A stretch of 64,000 nt of DNA, taken from assembly GCF_039794105.1 (NCBI RefSeq), contig NZ_JBDIWA010000011.1, positions 32,866 to 96,865 of the forward strand. The letters are read 5' to 3'. Origin of the DNA: Kuenenia sp039794105 (GTDB lineage Bacteria; Planctomycetota; Brocadiia; Brocadiales; Brocadiaceae). The position numbers were made by a program, and so were the translations under genes. Shown here in pieces: positions 27,541-37,188 of this stretch; position 1 is the stretch's first letter, and each line of letters starts with the position of its first letter. The notes under the pieces are model-generated. The model worked only from the letters and a program-made list of their open reading frames with translations. It searched no databases and was not told the DNA's origin.

Positions 27541-27966
27541 ATGTTTAAAAACATTGTGTTATCTTTATGCTTTATAATGGTTAGCGGTTATGTATTTTCA
27601 TACAAAGCGATAAACGCCCAGACGCCTACCCCTACTTTAGTACCTACACCTGTCTCACAAGGTAGTGTATCCGGTACAGTAACAGCCAAAAAATCCGGCA
27701 AGCCAATTAAGGGTGCAAAAGTTTCTTTGAAAAACAAGGAACTGAAATTTAAGGAAAAAACCAAAACCGATAATGACGGTAATTATCTATTTTCAGATTT
27801 AAGCGCAGGGAATTATACCCTGAAGGTAAAGAAGCAAGGCTTTAAGAAGGCAAAAGAAAAAATTGAACTTGAAGAAGAGGAAAATGAGATTGTCGATTTT
27901 CAATTGAAAAAACAAAAGAGCGATGAAGGCGATGGCGGTGATGATGATAGTGGTGGATATTATTAA
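27541..27966 (+). CDS. Secreted carboxypeptidase-regulatory-like (CarboxypepD_reg) domain protein
   Basis: The start is the ATG at 27541, four bases behind GGAGGTTAAC. The 141-residue product has a signal peptide (MFKNIVLSLCFIMVSGYVFS, cut near INAQ) and a short TPTPTLVPTP linker. It then has one beta-sandwich repeat of the CarboxypepD_reg type (GSVSGTVTAKKSGKPIKGAK to YTLKVKKQGFKKAKEKI). It ends in an acidic/glycine tail (GDGGDDDSGGYY). Such domains mediate adhesion or surface display. It is followed by the dioxygenase-like secreted protein 80 bp on; the two may be co-transcribed. Confidence 0.85.
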   Translation: MFKNIVLSLCFIMVSGYVFSYKAINAQTPTPTLVPTPVSQGSVSGTVTAKKSGKPIKGAKVSLKNKELKFKEKTKTDNDGNYLFSDLSAGNYTLKVKKQGFKKAKEKIELEEEENEIVDFQLKKQKSDEGDGGDDDSGGYY

Positions 27967-28046
27967 CTCAATAAAGACTGTTTATTGATATTTAAATACT
28001 TTAATATTCTCTCTATTCCAAGTGGTTAAATTTTGGAGGACAGATT

Positions 28047-28580
28047 ATGAAGCGACTGTTACTATACACTGCTCTATGCTTTCTGTTTCTCACCTTTTTT
28101 TGTTTAGGAGGTGCCCTTATTAAAACGCCCCTATTGGGGCTAACACCGGCGAAAGCCGAAGAAAGCGCCAAACCATTCCGGATGACCGATACAGATCCGT
28201 GCGAGCCTACGCCTCCTGATGCTCTGGGGCCATTTTATGCGCCAAATGCACCGGAACGAACAAGCGTTGGTAAAGGGCATATCCTGAGTGGCGTTGCCAG
28301 ATCAAGCACAGACTGTTCGCCTCTTATAGGAGCACGAATCGAGTTTTGGCTAGCCGGCCCAGATAGGAAATATGACGATGATCATCGTGCAACGATACTC
28401 TCCGATAAAGACGGTGCGTATAAATTTGAAAGCAACTTTCCACCACCGTATAGGGGAAGGCCTTCACACATCCATATTAAAATCACGGCTAAAGGCTATC
28501 GGACACTGGTTATCCAGTATTATCCTACTAAGGGACAGGCGGAAGGCAAATTCGACTTAGTGCTGATTCCAGAAGATTGA
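28047..28580 (+). CDS. Exported intradiol ring-cleavage dioxygenase-like protein
   Basis: The 177-residue protein has a signal sequence (LLLYTALCFLFLTFFCLGGA) and a ribosome binding site GGAGG before its ATG. It matches the C-terminal catalytic beta-sandwich of intradiol dioxygenases (protocatechuate/catechol type). It has LGPFYAPNAPER, a carboxypeptidase-like strand region, then PPPYRGRPSHIHIKI, which supplies the expected Tyr and the His-x-His iron ligands. The second Tyr appears to be in the PPPY motif. Secreted members of this family are of unclear substrate. Length is shorter than classic enzymes, so activity is uncertain. Confidence 0.8.
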   Translation: MKRLLLYTALCFLFLTFFCLGGALIKTPLLGLTPAKAEESAKPFRMTDTDPCEPTPPDALGPFYAPNAPERTSVGKGHILSGVARSSTDCSPLIGARIEFWLAGPDRKYDDDHRATILSDKDGAYKFESNFPPPYRGRPSHIHIKITAKGYRTLVIQYYPTKGQAEGKFDLVLIPED

Positions 28581-28652
28581 AATGACTGGTTTGAAGCTTT
28601 CAGAAACGCACTTGTGGTTTACGTTTCTTTTTCAAAATCAATCAATAGTTGT

Positions 28653-31549
28653 TTACTTTTCTATACTTTTCATCAATTCGTATGCAATATTACCACTCAC
28701 AAGGCGCATAATGCTTTCTTCCGCACTACCGAAACTTAATAGATTTATGCTGCCATACCAAACAATCCTTTGATCAATGATCGCGAATTTCTGATGTATA
28801 TTTGATCTTAACACCACTTTAATCCCCATGTTTTTTAAGACGTCAAAAATCCGTTCTAAAGCCATCTTGCTTTCATTTTTAAAATCTTCAGAAGGCCTTG
28901 TTACAATAGTAACCTTTACTTGCTTATTTACTGCACTGCTAAAATATTGAAGCATCGGTGAGACTCGTTTGTTGGTAACAAACGGACTGACAATCATGAC
29001 TTCTCTTGATGCGCTTACTATATCATTACGGTAAACCGGAAAGAAACTATTCTTGTCAAAGATAATATCGGAAGAGTCTGCAGCAGCATTTTCTCCTTTT
29101 GTTTTATAACAAATAGCGGCATATCCGTTTAGTCTTTTGCCATACATTTTTTCGAACATTTTTACATGAACATCAACATAATCATATATTTGCACTTCAT
29201 TTTTATTCTTATACAATCTATGCAGCCTGCCTGCATATTGTTGTAACGTCCCTTTCCAGGAAATCGGCATTGCCAGAAACAGGGTATCAAGAATCCTTCA
29301 CCAACAAACTTACCCGTGGCAACTAAAGTTAATTGCTGATCAGGAGGCATTGCAGATATTTTATTTAACATCTCGTTGGTTCCCTTAGCTCCCATGCCGC
29401 CCATCAATGTTAACACATCCGGAATCCTTTCTCTTAACTTCTTTGCAAGCAATACAACATATGCAGTTCTTTCAGATAACACCAGGGAATTCCTGCCTTT
29501 TTCATAGCTATGTGCAACATCATCTACAATTAACTGATTACGTATTTCATCTCCTGCTATTTCTGCATAGAATTCCTGAATGGTTAATTCTTTATCATTT
29601 CTATCAACCGGCATTCTAAAACTTGTGAATCTCGGGATAACTTGATGATCGAACGGTCTTTTTTCTGCTTGATTTTTTGCGTCAACCCTGAATCTTTCTG
29701 GCCCACAATGCATAAATATTATCGGATGATGTCCATCCTGCCTTGTTGGAGTTGCAGTTAATCCATATACATATTTTGCGTTAACCTTTTTCAGTATCTG
29801 TTCAAAACTCAAGGCCGGAACATGATGGCACTCATCAACAATTACCATCCCATAATTTTTAACACATTCCTTTACCTCACCGGCATAATGCAAAGACTGT
29901 ATGATTGCAACATCAATAATAGAGCTTGGGGTCTCTTTCCCCGCCCCTATTTGCCCGATCAAACCATATTTCTTTTTCCTTCCACGCTTTTTTTCATGAA
30001 GAGGCAAATCTTCGTTAATCCTTAAAAATTCAGATAATCTCTTAATCCATTGCAAAAGGAGTTGCTGCCTATGCACCAATATAAGGGTATTTACCTTTCT
30101 TCGGGCAATTATATTCGCTGCCACAACTGTTTTCCCAAAGGCGGTGGTTGCTGTTAATACACCATTATCATGATTTAACAGCTCTTGTACTACTTCTTGC
30201 TGCTCTTTTTTTAGGGTTCCGACAAACTCAACGTCGATGTTTCGACCATGATTCGTTTCATCTCTCCATTCAACATCAACCTTGAATTTACTCAAAAGGT
30301 TGTGAATCTCAACTTCACAACCTCTCGGCAAACACAAATACTGCCCTAAGTCTCCAGAACATGATATTACCCTTGGTTTATTGTAAGTAGGCATTCGCAT
30401 TGCTTGCGCTTTATAAAAATCAGGATTTTTGAAAGCGGCTAATCGTTTCAAAGCATTTAAAGCCCTTTGATAAAATCCATCTTTAGGCAGATACAACATA
30501 CCTGCTTTTACAATTCCGACTCTTTTTGGAAAATCGTACTTCGTCAATTTAACCCTGCTTGTTTTCCAGGGATTTTGAACTTCATCACCATACTCCAGTA
30601 ATTCACCGAGTTCATTGCCCGGACATAAACGGTTTATTAAAATCCCTACATTATCTTCAGAAAATTTGTTTATTTTACTTAAATATTCCCACTGGTCAGC
30701 ATAAGGTTCGAAGTTTTCATCAATGAAAAGGCTGTTGCCATTCTTCCTTGCATCCATCTGCAACGGCAGTGCAATCAGATTTCCAAAACCACCCTTAGGC
30801 ATTGTATTCTGGTTAGGAAAAAATCTGTCGTATGACTTAAACTTGATCTCATGCCTTTTGCTCATGGCATAAGTAAGTAATGCGGTTCCAAATTTTCTGG
30901 CCAAAGCTGATGGTACTTTATCTTCAAAGAAAAACCAGATATGGGCCCCGTTACCAGACCTTGAACGTTCAACCGCATACGGAATCTCAAATTCGTTGCA
31001 CACCGCTCTCAACAGAGAAACATCTTTTTGCCAGCCTGCATCATCAAAATCAATCGCCAGAAAATAACACATTTCATCCAAACACATAGGGTATATACCA
31101 ACCACCATATTCCCTCTCAGATGGTTTTCTACAACCTTTTCATCAAATTTCGCATATAACTTCTGAGAACACGCAGAACACTTTATTTTTGGTTTATGAC
31201 ATACACCCGGATTCCATTCATTCAGGCAAACGGGCGCATAACCTGACTTTGCCGCTTTATTCTCCCACCGTTTGGCGTATACGTCATCTCTACCCCTAAA
31301 GAGAGACATAAATAATTCGATTTTAGCCTTATTTTCAGAATAGTTATTGAGCTTGTTGTTTAATTCCTTAGTATTATTATGTTTATCTGAGATTTGAATT
31401 TGAGCAATTCCTGTGTTAATTTCATTGATAACAGTCTCCTCTGGTTCGGAAATACCAAGTTGCGCCTTTAATCTTTTTATCTCAGTTTTTAATCCGATAT
31501 TTTCAGCAAGCAGAGTTTGGTATTTTGTATATAATTCCTCATAATTCAT
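28653..31549 (-). pseudogene. TOTE-type conflict protein (AEP primase, SF2 helicase, PLD nuclease), frameshifted
   Basis: From ATG 31549 the protein starts with a coiled coil (KTEIKRLKAQLG). A Cys cluster (CHKPKIKCSACSQ) and an archaeo-eukaryotic primase domain follow, with FLAIDFDDAGW, SGNGAHIWFFF and FPNQNTMPKGGFGNLIALPL. An SF2 helicase is next, with ATTAFGKTVVAA and IVDECHHVPA. The frame ends at 29162, but helicase motif VI (QYAGRLHRLYKNK) and a phospholipase D nuclease motif (HQKFAIIDQRIVWYGSINL) continue in another frame to 28653. At about 29288 FVGEGF jumps to DTLFLAMP; a deletion of about 13 nt would explain it. Related transposon-encoded conflict proteins are single polypeptides, so this copy is probably inactive. 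Confidence 0.85.
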
Positions 31550-31595
31550 GATTATTTCTAGTGGAGTACACCCATATATTAAATATTCGGAGGTG

Positions 31596-32075
31596 CTATA
31601 AGTTTTCAGCAAGTATCTTCTCAATCTGTTTTTTGATATTTCGTGCTTCGGCAGCAAGATGATAAAGATGTTTACGTTGGAATCTCTCAATGGCTTCAGC
31701 AATCCTTTCCAGGCATTCCATGGCGAACAGATAAACACCTTTTCTCGGCGCTTCGTGTCCGATGTCTTCAGCCTGGACGCCACATGAGGATATTCGCACC
31801 TGTGCCTTGAGGGCAAGAATTACTAAATAGTGATCCAGAGGCGAACGCATCTCAGTAACCCCGCTTTTGCTTTCTTTGACCCGATGAAGATCGTCCTGCT
31901 TCAGACATTCAAAAAGATTATGCACAAAAGGCTTAAACAGACGGTAAACCGGATCATCTTCAAAATCCTGACGGTATAATCCCGAATCATCAAAGGATGA
32001 TTCTTGTATAATTTTATTCCAATTGCAAAGTTCCGGCAGGGAACTTGCCCATGGTTCTTGCGGCTCTTCTTCCAC
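31596..32075 (-). CDS. Hypothetical protein, possibly 5' truncated
   Basis: 159 residues from a GTG at 32075. The sequence is acidic at the N-terminus (VEEEPQEPW) and then mainly helical, with a C-terminal IAEAIERFQRKHLYHLAAEA stretch that may be a coiled coil. I do not recognise the family. Protein-like sequence continues in frame upstream (KAIDLRYED) to a stop near 32106 without an ATG, so the original N-terminus may be lost. It ends 47 bp before the start of the primase-helicase gene on the same strand and could be its former operon partner. Confidence 0.5.
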   Translation of the reverse strand: MEEEPQEPWASSLPELCNWNKIIQESSFDDSGLYRQDFEDDPVYRLFKPFVHNLFECLKQDDLHRVKESKSGVTEMRSPLDHYLVILALKAQVRISSCGVQAEDIGHEAPRKGVYLFAMECLERIAEAIERFQRKHLYHLAAEARNIKKQIEKILAENL

Positions 32076-32344
32076 ATCCTCATAACGGAGGTCTATAGCC
32101 TTGAGCTACCATTTTTATTTTTACTGCACGTGGTAAGCTGTCGAAGATACATACATTCAAAAAGGCGGTAAAAATTTTCTTTTTCTAAATCAAACGTTTT
32201 TTTCTGAAAAAATATCACACAAAATTCGTATATACTGTAAGAGTTCACAAATAGGGATTTCTATGGTTAGATTTAACCTCTGTTATCATAAATAGTTATA
32301 GCATTTCAGGATTCACATTTTGTGAACTCGTTGAGTATAACAAA

Positions 32345-32387
32345 AAAAGCCTGATACGTTTGTTATGAATAAACATATCAGGCTTTT
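32345..32387 (-). terminator. Rho-independent terminator (minus strand)
   Basis: AAAAGCCTGATA (32345-32356) and TATCAGGCTTTT (32376-32387) pair perfectly. On the minus strand the stem is followed by seven T residues, just downstream of the gene at 32408. Confidence 0.9.
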
Positions 32388-32407
32388 CGGTTTTAAATTA
32401 TGAGTAA

Positions 32408-32839
32408 TTAATCCTGCTTTATCTTCAAAATATCCCTTCCAATCATATTATAGTCTGGAAATTCTACTACTACGGGAAATATGCGGGTGTTTTCTCCCCA
32501 TTCAGAACCATCAAACGTTTCAAACTTAAGATAATAAAAGCCGGAACCCTGATTATTGAACTCTGTTATTTCCACTGCCGCACCGCCGGGAGGAACAATT
32601 TGCGCGTTCGTCTTTGTAGAAAAATGCTCTTCTTCTAAAAAATCAACCGCGTTTCCATTGAAACTGACGAAAACGACGGCATTTGCGTGTTCAAGAGACG
32701 GTACCTTGGAACCCTCGGCCTTGACAGTCAATTGATTTGCAAAAATGCCACTTGGCTCCGCAGATACTTTACTGCTATACAGTGTAAAGATCGTTAAAAA
32801 CAGACCGACTATCAAACTAAAAAATATTTTTTTCAACAT
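32408..32839 (-). CDS. Secreted protein, paralogue of 32953-33711
   Basis: 143 residues with a clear signal peptide (FFSLIVGLFLTIFTLYSSKVSA). The mature part shares a domain with the upstream gene: VVFVSFNGNAVDFLEEEHF, TNAQI-PGG, VEITEF-N-GSGFYYL and a final FPVVVEFPD-IGRDILK. The pattern of alternating hydrophobics suggests a beta-sandwich of about 100 residues. I recognise no named family. A perfect terminator follows. The two genes are tandem duplicates separated by 113 bp, probably one transcript. Confidence 0.75.
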   Translation of the reverse strand: MLKKIFFSLIVGLFLTIFTLYSSKVSAEPSGIFANQLTVKAEGSKVPSLEHANAVVFVSFNGNAVDFLEEEHFSTKTNAQIVPPGGAAVEITEFNNQGSGFYYLKFETFDGSEWGENTRIFPVVVEFPDYNMIGRDILKIKQD

Positions 32840-32952
32840 GGCAAACTCCTTTCAAAAAAAATTAAAATACAGACGCTACAAAACCATTAACACAAGCTAT
32901 TTGATTCCTGATCTTCCCTCCTTTCTTCAGATAAATAAATATCCGGCAAAAT

Positions 32953-33711
32953 TCAGTTTTTCATTTCCAAGATAATCCTGCCGAAAAGACCTGAATCCGG
33001 GCAGTCAACCTCTATCGGAAATACTATACAGTCAATTCCGTCTAACATCTCAGAGGCTTCAAGTGTAAGCTGATAATATCCTCTGCCTACATTTTTAAAA
33101 TCAGTCATTTCTACGATAACGCCATCCGGGTATGAAATCTGCGCGTTCGTATCAGTGGCAAAGTGATCATCCGGCAGAAAATCAAGCGGCGTACCGTTAT
33201 AGCCCACGGAAATAAGTACTACGATATGATCTGAAGAAATCATTGCCTTGGCGGCAAGTTGAAACTCTTTGGAATCTCCTTCGTCTATTTTACCCTTTAT
33301 ATCATCCGCGTTATCCGGCGTTGTGGTTAAATCATCGCCTTCAACTGTGTGAGTAAAATATCCTTCATCATCGCCTTTGTTATCACCTTCGTTGTAGTCT
33401 TGGTAGCCTTCATCGGTTTCATGGTTTTCATGCCCTTCACATTTCTCAGAATCTTGAGAGTCTTCATCTATCATGTGAGCAAAATATTCTTCATCATTAC
33501 TGGATTCGTCTTTACCTGAATGGTTTCCATTATACTCATTGTAGTAGTTGCCTTCTTCATGCTCTTCGTATTCACTTTCTTTGTCTCCATAATCGTCCGT
33601 ATACTCCATTTTATCGTAGTAATCCTTTTTGTGTTTCCCGGCCTCGGCGCTATATCCTGCAAAAGCCATAATACCCAAACCAATCATTGCTGCGCATAAA
33701 TACCTTTTCAT
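32953..33711 (-). CDS. Secreted protein with acidic repeat region and paralogous C-terminal domain
   Basis: 252 residues: a signal peptide (LCAAMIGLGIMAFAGYSAEA), then about 115 residues very rich in Asp, Glu, Tyr and His (for example KKDYYDKMEYTDDYGDKESE). A C-terminal domain of about 100 residues is clearly related to the neighbouring 32408 gene (IVVLISVGYNGTPLDFLPDD, TNAQISYPDGVIVEMTDF). The acidic tract could bind metal cations. I cannot name the family. GAGG within AAAGGAGGAAATAGTC before the ATG is a good ribosome binding site. Confidence 0.75.
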   Translation of the reverse strand: MKRYLCAAMIGLGIMAFAGYSAEAGKHKKDYYDKMEYTDDYGDKESEYEEHEEGNYYNEYNGNHSGKDESSNDEEYFAHMIDEDSQDSEKCEGHENHETDEGYQDYNEGDNKGDDEGYFTHTVEGDDLTTTPDNADDIKGKIDEGDSKEFQLAAKAMISSDHIVVLISVGYNGTPLDFLPDDHFATDTNAQISYPDGVIVEMTDFKNVGRGYYQLTLEASEMLDGIDCIVFPIEVDCPDSGLFGRIILEMKN

Positions 33712-34164
33712 GACTATTTCCTCCTTTTAAAAAGTTGTTGAAAATTATCACATTCTGAAACAGACTATATCAGTTTTCTTAACCTTGCGTTACGACGCAT
33801 GTCACACAAATGAAAATAATTTTTCCTCTCTTGATAATCCTGCAAAAACGTATTCAGCAGAGGACTATATCATTATTTTCAAGCTCCGGATATGATATCA
33901 GTCACATATTGAAAAATATTTTCTTATTGTAGTGATGAGTATTTATATAATTTGTTGACGAAACATTAAGGAGAGATTTTTTTCTAATTAGAGAGGATTC
34001 TGGGGTAAATTAAGGACTATTTTTGCTTTAGAGGGTCAGTCAGAAATTCTCTTGCTTTTAGGATGATGGGGGAAAATGCGGAGTAATAAAATCAAATGTT
34101 TATCTGATCAATCTGGGGACGCCATACTTAATTTTCAGATTATTATGGGGATAAAGGGAAATAA
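33712..34164. other. Intergenic region, no gene seen
   Basis: About 450 bp of AT-rich DNA between the secreted protein pair and the integrase remnant. It probably contains the promoter of the 33711 gene. No distinct structure was identified. Confidence 0.5.
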
Positions 34165-34830
34165 TTAAATATGGCGTCCCTGGATTTGCTGTGTTGACGC
34201 CGCCACCTTACGTTTGACCGCTAAATATTCCATAAAATCCTTCACCTCCACAGACGACAGGGACTGAATATCCTTATTACGGGTAAATCCCTGAAATTTC
34301 TTAATCCAATGTGTATAAGCCCATAAGGTTTTAGGAGAATAGTGTTTAATCTTTATTAAGGCACTTAACCCATGTATTGCCTCCGTTGGCACTTTCAAAA
34401 GCAATCGCCTTTTTTGAATCAACAGAAACAGGAGTTACGATAAAATGATTGTTGGGGACGAATTGAGTGCTTTGTTTTTGCAGACTAACCGGTTGATCTT
34501 TCCACTGCAATTCTTTATGAAAATCTGGATAGCTTTTCTTACCATCATGAATGAAATCATGAGAATCGGGCTGTCTTATGGAATCGTGGCGAGAAAACGT
34601 TGGGCGGTTTGTTTTTGTTTACGCGAAGGCTGCGACTTTTCCTGCGCATTTTCACTAACTAAAAGATTGTCTTCAGAATCGGACCGGACTATGGAGTAGT
34701 AAAGAGATATGGCAAGGGCTGCCTGTTTCTGTTGTTGAGAAGACTGATGTTTTTCCTGTAATTTTTTTATAACCTGCGAAACACTCTCCTTTTTAGATTC
34801 AGAAAAATTCATATTCTTTACAGAAGTCAA
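34165..34830 (-). pseudogene. Degenerate integron-type tyrosine integrase, N-terminal part only
   Basis: Three pieces in different frames line up on the minus strand: a Gln/Lys-rich part (34830-34576, with AALAISLYYSI), a middle piece ending near 34423 (DSIRQPDSHDFIHDG onward), and 34422-34165. The last piece encodes the SAM-like N-terminal domain of integron-type integrases: IKHYSPKTLWAYTHWIKKF, then SVEVKDFMEYLAVKRKVAAS. The catalytic domain with the R-H-R-Y residues is absent. The gene points away from the cassettes that begin at 35217, exactly the layout of an integron platform. It is certainly nonfunctional; identity as intI rather than another tyrosine recombinase rests on this context. 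Confidence 0.75.
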
Positions 34831-35216
34831 GGTAATAACGAAGCCATTTTCTAAAGTTATGATGCTCGTTCAGAGAGTTTAACCACAAAGGACGCAAAGT
34901 AGGGACATGCCATGGTGTATCTTTACTTACAGATTTTACAGACAAAATAAATTGTAAATTGTAAATTGTAAATCGTAATTGGAAATTCCCTTATGGATGA
35001 GAATAGAATCAAACTTAATCGCAATATTTTGTGGAATATGCAAAAGAAACCTCTTGCGGAATATCAACAAAAATGTTACTTTTTTCGACTTGTTGCAAAT
35101 AATACACAAAAATAATGAATTATCTATAAAAACTATCTGTTTTTCGAAGAAAAATCACTAGATAGAAAGCTATGGCGAAATTAATTTGGTATTATCTATA
35201 AACTTATCAATTACTG
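34831..35216. other. Gap between integrase remnant and first cassette (attI region)
   Basis: About 390 bp with a degenerate palindrome (34899-34926) and a tandem 9-bp repeat GTAAATTGTAAATTGTAAAT around 34942-34975. The cassette promoter would be expected here, but is not evident. A 60-codon frame at 34979-35161 is not supported. Confidence 0.5.
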
Positions 35217-35223
35217 GTTAGAC
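35217..35223 (+). other. Recombination core site GTTAGAC (attI or first cassette junction)
   Basis: GTTAGAC fits the integron core GTTRRRY and lies 5 bp before the first cassette gene. Its TTAGAC is the exact complement of the GTCTAA that begins the attC at the end of the same cassette. No paired half-site exists upstream, as expected for attI. Confidence 0.65.
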
Positions 35224-35228
35224 ATAAC

Positions 35229-35942
35229 ATGACTATGCCATCCGAACCATTCGACGCAACAACACACTTTGACGAAAGTCTTGCGGCGAAGTACGACCGT
35301 AGGATTCGCCTGTTTTGTCCAAGCTACGACGCCTTGCACCAAATGATCGTGCCGTGGCTTCAAGGACTGCCGGAGAATTCAAGTTTTCTTTCGGCCGGGG
35401 CCGGCACTGGCGCGGAAATAGTTACTCTCGGCAAATCCTTTCCGTCTTGGCGCTTTGTCGCTGTAGATGTCTCACCCGACATGCTTAACGCTTGTCAGGC
35501 CAGATCGACGAAAGCCGGGATGGCGAGCCGGGTCACCTTCTTTAACGGTCGGTTGCAGGAATATCAGTCGTCCGCTCCGTTTGATGCAGCGTCCTCTGTC
35601 TTCGTGGCGCACTTCATCAAGAGTCGAGAAGAAAAGCTCGCCTATTTCCGTTCCATCGCAGCAAACCTAAAACCTGGCGGCTTGCTTATCCTCGCTGATC
35701 TCTTCGGGGATAGAGACTCTCCTGAGTTTGCGAGGTTGTTGAACGCTTGGCTGCTGTCCTACGCATCCCACGGTGTTTCCGCCGATGAATTGGTTCAAGA
35801 CCGTGCCCACGTTGAAAGAGATGTAGCCTTCATTCCAGAAAGTGAGTTGGTTGCTCTGTTACGCGAAGCAGGGTTTGCTACTCCATTGCGGTTCTATCAA
35901 ACCTATTTGTTCGGCGGCTGGGTGGCTACCCGCGATGTCTAA
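35229..35942 (+). CDS. SAM-dependent class I methyltransferase (integron cassette 1)
   Basis: 237 residues with a class I methyltransferase fold: SFLSAGAGTGAEIVTLG (motif I, SAM site) near residue 50, FVAVDVSPDMLNAC for motif II near residue 77 and LKPGGLLILADLFGD for the later strand. The substrate is unknown. The composition is visibly more GC-rich than the flanking genes, consistent with recent acquisition. The stop codon lies inside the attC that ends the cassette, and the gene starts 5 bp behind a core site, the typical compact cassette layout. Confidence 0.88.
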   Translation: MTMPSEPFDATTHFDESLAAKYDRRIRLFCPSYDALHQMIVPWLQGLPENSSFLSAGAGTGAEIVTLGKSFPSWRFVAVDVSPDMLNACQARSTKAGMASRVTFFNGRLQEYQSSAPFDAASSVFVAHFIKSREEKLAYFRSIAANLKPGGLLILADLFGDRDSPEFARLLNAWLLSYASHGVSADELVQDRAHVERDVAFIPESELVALLREAGFATPLRFYQTYLFGGWVATRDV

Positions 35943-36003
35943 CCTCTCATTCCACCGGACCTGCGCGAAAAGCCGCGCAGGCCGGTGAATTCAAACGTTG
36001 GGC
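35937..36003 (+). other. attC recombination site 1
   Basis: A 67-bp imperfect palindrome runs from GTCTAAC (35937-35943, R'' core) to GTTGGGC (35997-36003, R' core). Inner arms ATTCCACCGG/CCGGTGAATT and ACCTGCGCG/CGCGCAGG pair. GTCTAA complements the TTAGAC that opens this cassette, as the integron model requires. Confidence 0.88.
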
Positions 36004-36024
36004 TTCTTTATCAAATAAATCCAT

Positions 36025-37113
36025 ATGGAAAAATTCTGTATTTTTTGTGGGAAAACTCCTCGTTCGAAGAACATGGAGCATGTTATTCCCCAGTGGCTCA
36101 TAAAGTTAACTGGTGATTCTGCAAGAAAAATTAGCTTAGGGATAGATTTTAACAACCCAGACTCCCCCCTAAGGAGTTACGCGTTTAATCAATTTAAATT
36201 TCCCTCATGCCAATTATGTAATTCAAAATTTGGTGAACTTGAATCAAAAGCAAAGCCAATTATAGAAAACATTCTGAACGACAACCCATTATCAGCTTCA
36301 GACTTTAACACTTTTTTTGATTGGCTTGACAAAGTAAGAATTGGATTATGGTTAGCTTTTTTTTACTTGGACAACAATGCAGCTGACATAGAGCCAAACT
36401 ATCATATTACTTTCAGAGTGGGTATTTATGATAGAATGTCTGCTATTTATAAAGCAAATGATGATATGGAAAGAATTTCATTTATTGCATCTAACACTCC
36501 TGCATTCCAATATTATCCCTCTTGTTTTACACTAGTAATTAATAAATATTATTTTTTTAATTTATCTAGTCATTTTTTATTTTCCCGAAGAGTTGGATTT
36601 CCATATCCAAAGACACAACTATATGACCCTACAATAAAAAAAGTTGCTGTTGATTTAGATCATTCAAGGAATAGGGTAATGTACCCTTTAATCAGGAAGT
36701 CAATATGGGATCCATGTAAACAAATTTACCAACCAATGTTTAGTAGTCCAGAGTTTTCTGATGAATTAAAAAATGAATATTATGACAACGAATATATTAG
36801 GAGTAACAGTTTGGATTGGCATAATGGGGTTGGCTGTATTTACCTGCAGCATAATGGGAAAATAATAAACTATTCACAGAGCCATAATAAATCATGGATT
36901 CCTAAGAAGGGATTAGATAGAGATATTATCGAGGAAGAAATTGTTAATCAAACTTTGGATTTTCAAATATATATGATGGGCATTACCCTAATAACGGACT
37001 CACTTACAGAGGAACACAAAAAGTATATTGAAATGCAGCTAACATTTGCAAAACGTTTTAATAAAGCATTAGTAAAAGAATATAATAAAACAATAGCCCA
37101 ACAATTGCATTGA
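36025..37113 (+). CDS. HNH-type zinc-finger protein (integron cassette 2)
   Basis: 362 residues with an N-terminal HNH-like module. CIFCGKTPRSKNMEHVIPQWL and, after about 35 residues, CQLCNSKFGELE provide two CxxC pairs and the HV(I)P histidine typical of proteins annotated as HNH endonuclease-related. The long remainder has no recognisable domain and is rich in aromatic residues. Composition is AT-rich, unlike cassette 1, which fits an independent origin. It could be a nuclease of a defence system; activity is not established. The last codons run into the attC2 core GCCCAAC. Confidence 0.75.
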   Translation: MEKFCIFCGKTPRSKNMEHVIPQWLIKLTGDSARKISLGIDFNNPDSPLRSYAFNQFKFPSCQLCNSKFGELESKAKPIIENILNDNPLSASDFNTFFDWLDKVRIGLWLAFFYLDNNAADIEPNYHITFRVGIYDRMSAIYKANDDMERISFIASNTPAFQYYPSCFTLVINKYYFFNLSSHFLFSRRVGFPYPKTQLYDPTIKKVAVDLDHSRNRVMYPLIRKSIWDPCKQIYQPMFSSPEFSDELKNEYYDNEYIRSNSLDWHNGVGCIYLQHNGKIINYSQSHNKSWIPKKGLDRDIIEEEIVNQTLDFQIYMMGITLITDSLTEEHKKYIEMQLTFAKRFNKALVKEYNKTIAQQLH

Positions 37114-37165
37114 GACGGATTGCCAGCACTGACGTGCTGTCAACCGCTTATGCATAGCGTTAACT
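37096..37165 (+). other. attC recombination site 2
   Basis: The site runs from GCCCAAC (37096-37102) to GTTAACT (37159-37165). GCCCAA is the exact complement of TTGGGC, which opens cassette 2 at 35998-36003. ATTGCAT/ATGCATAGC and CAGCAC/GTGCTG pair inside. The right core deviates from GTTRRRY by one base. Confidence 0.8.
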
Positions 37166-37188
37166 TTCTATAAATAAGGAGATACATT

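Noticed and set aside
34979..35161. 60-codon frame in the attI region
   Set aside because: No ribosome binding site; repeat-derived AT-rich sequence.
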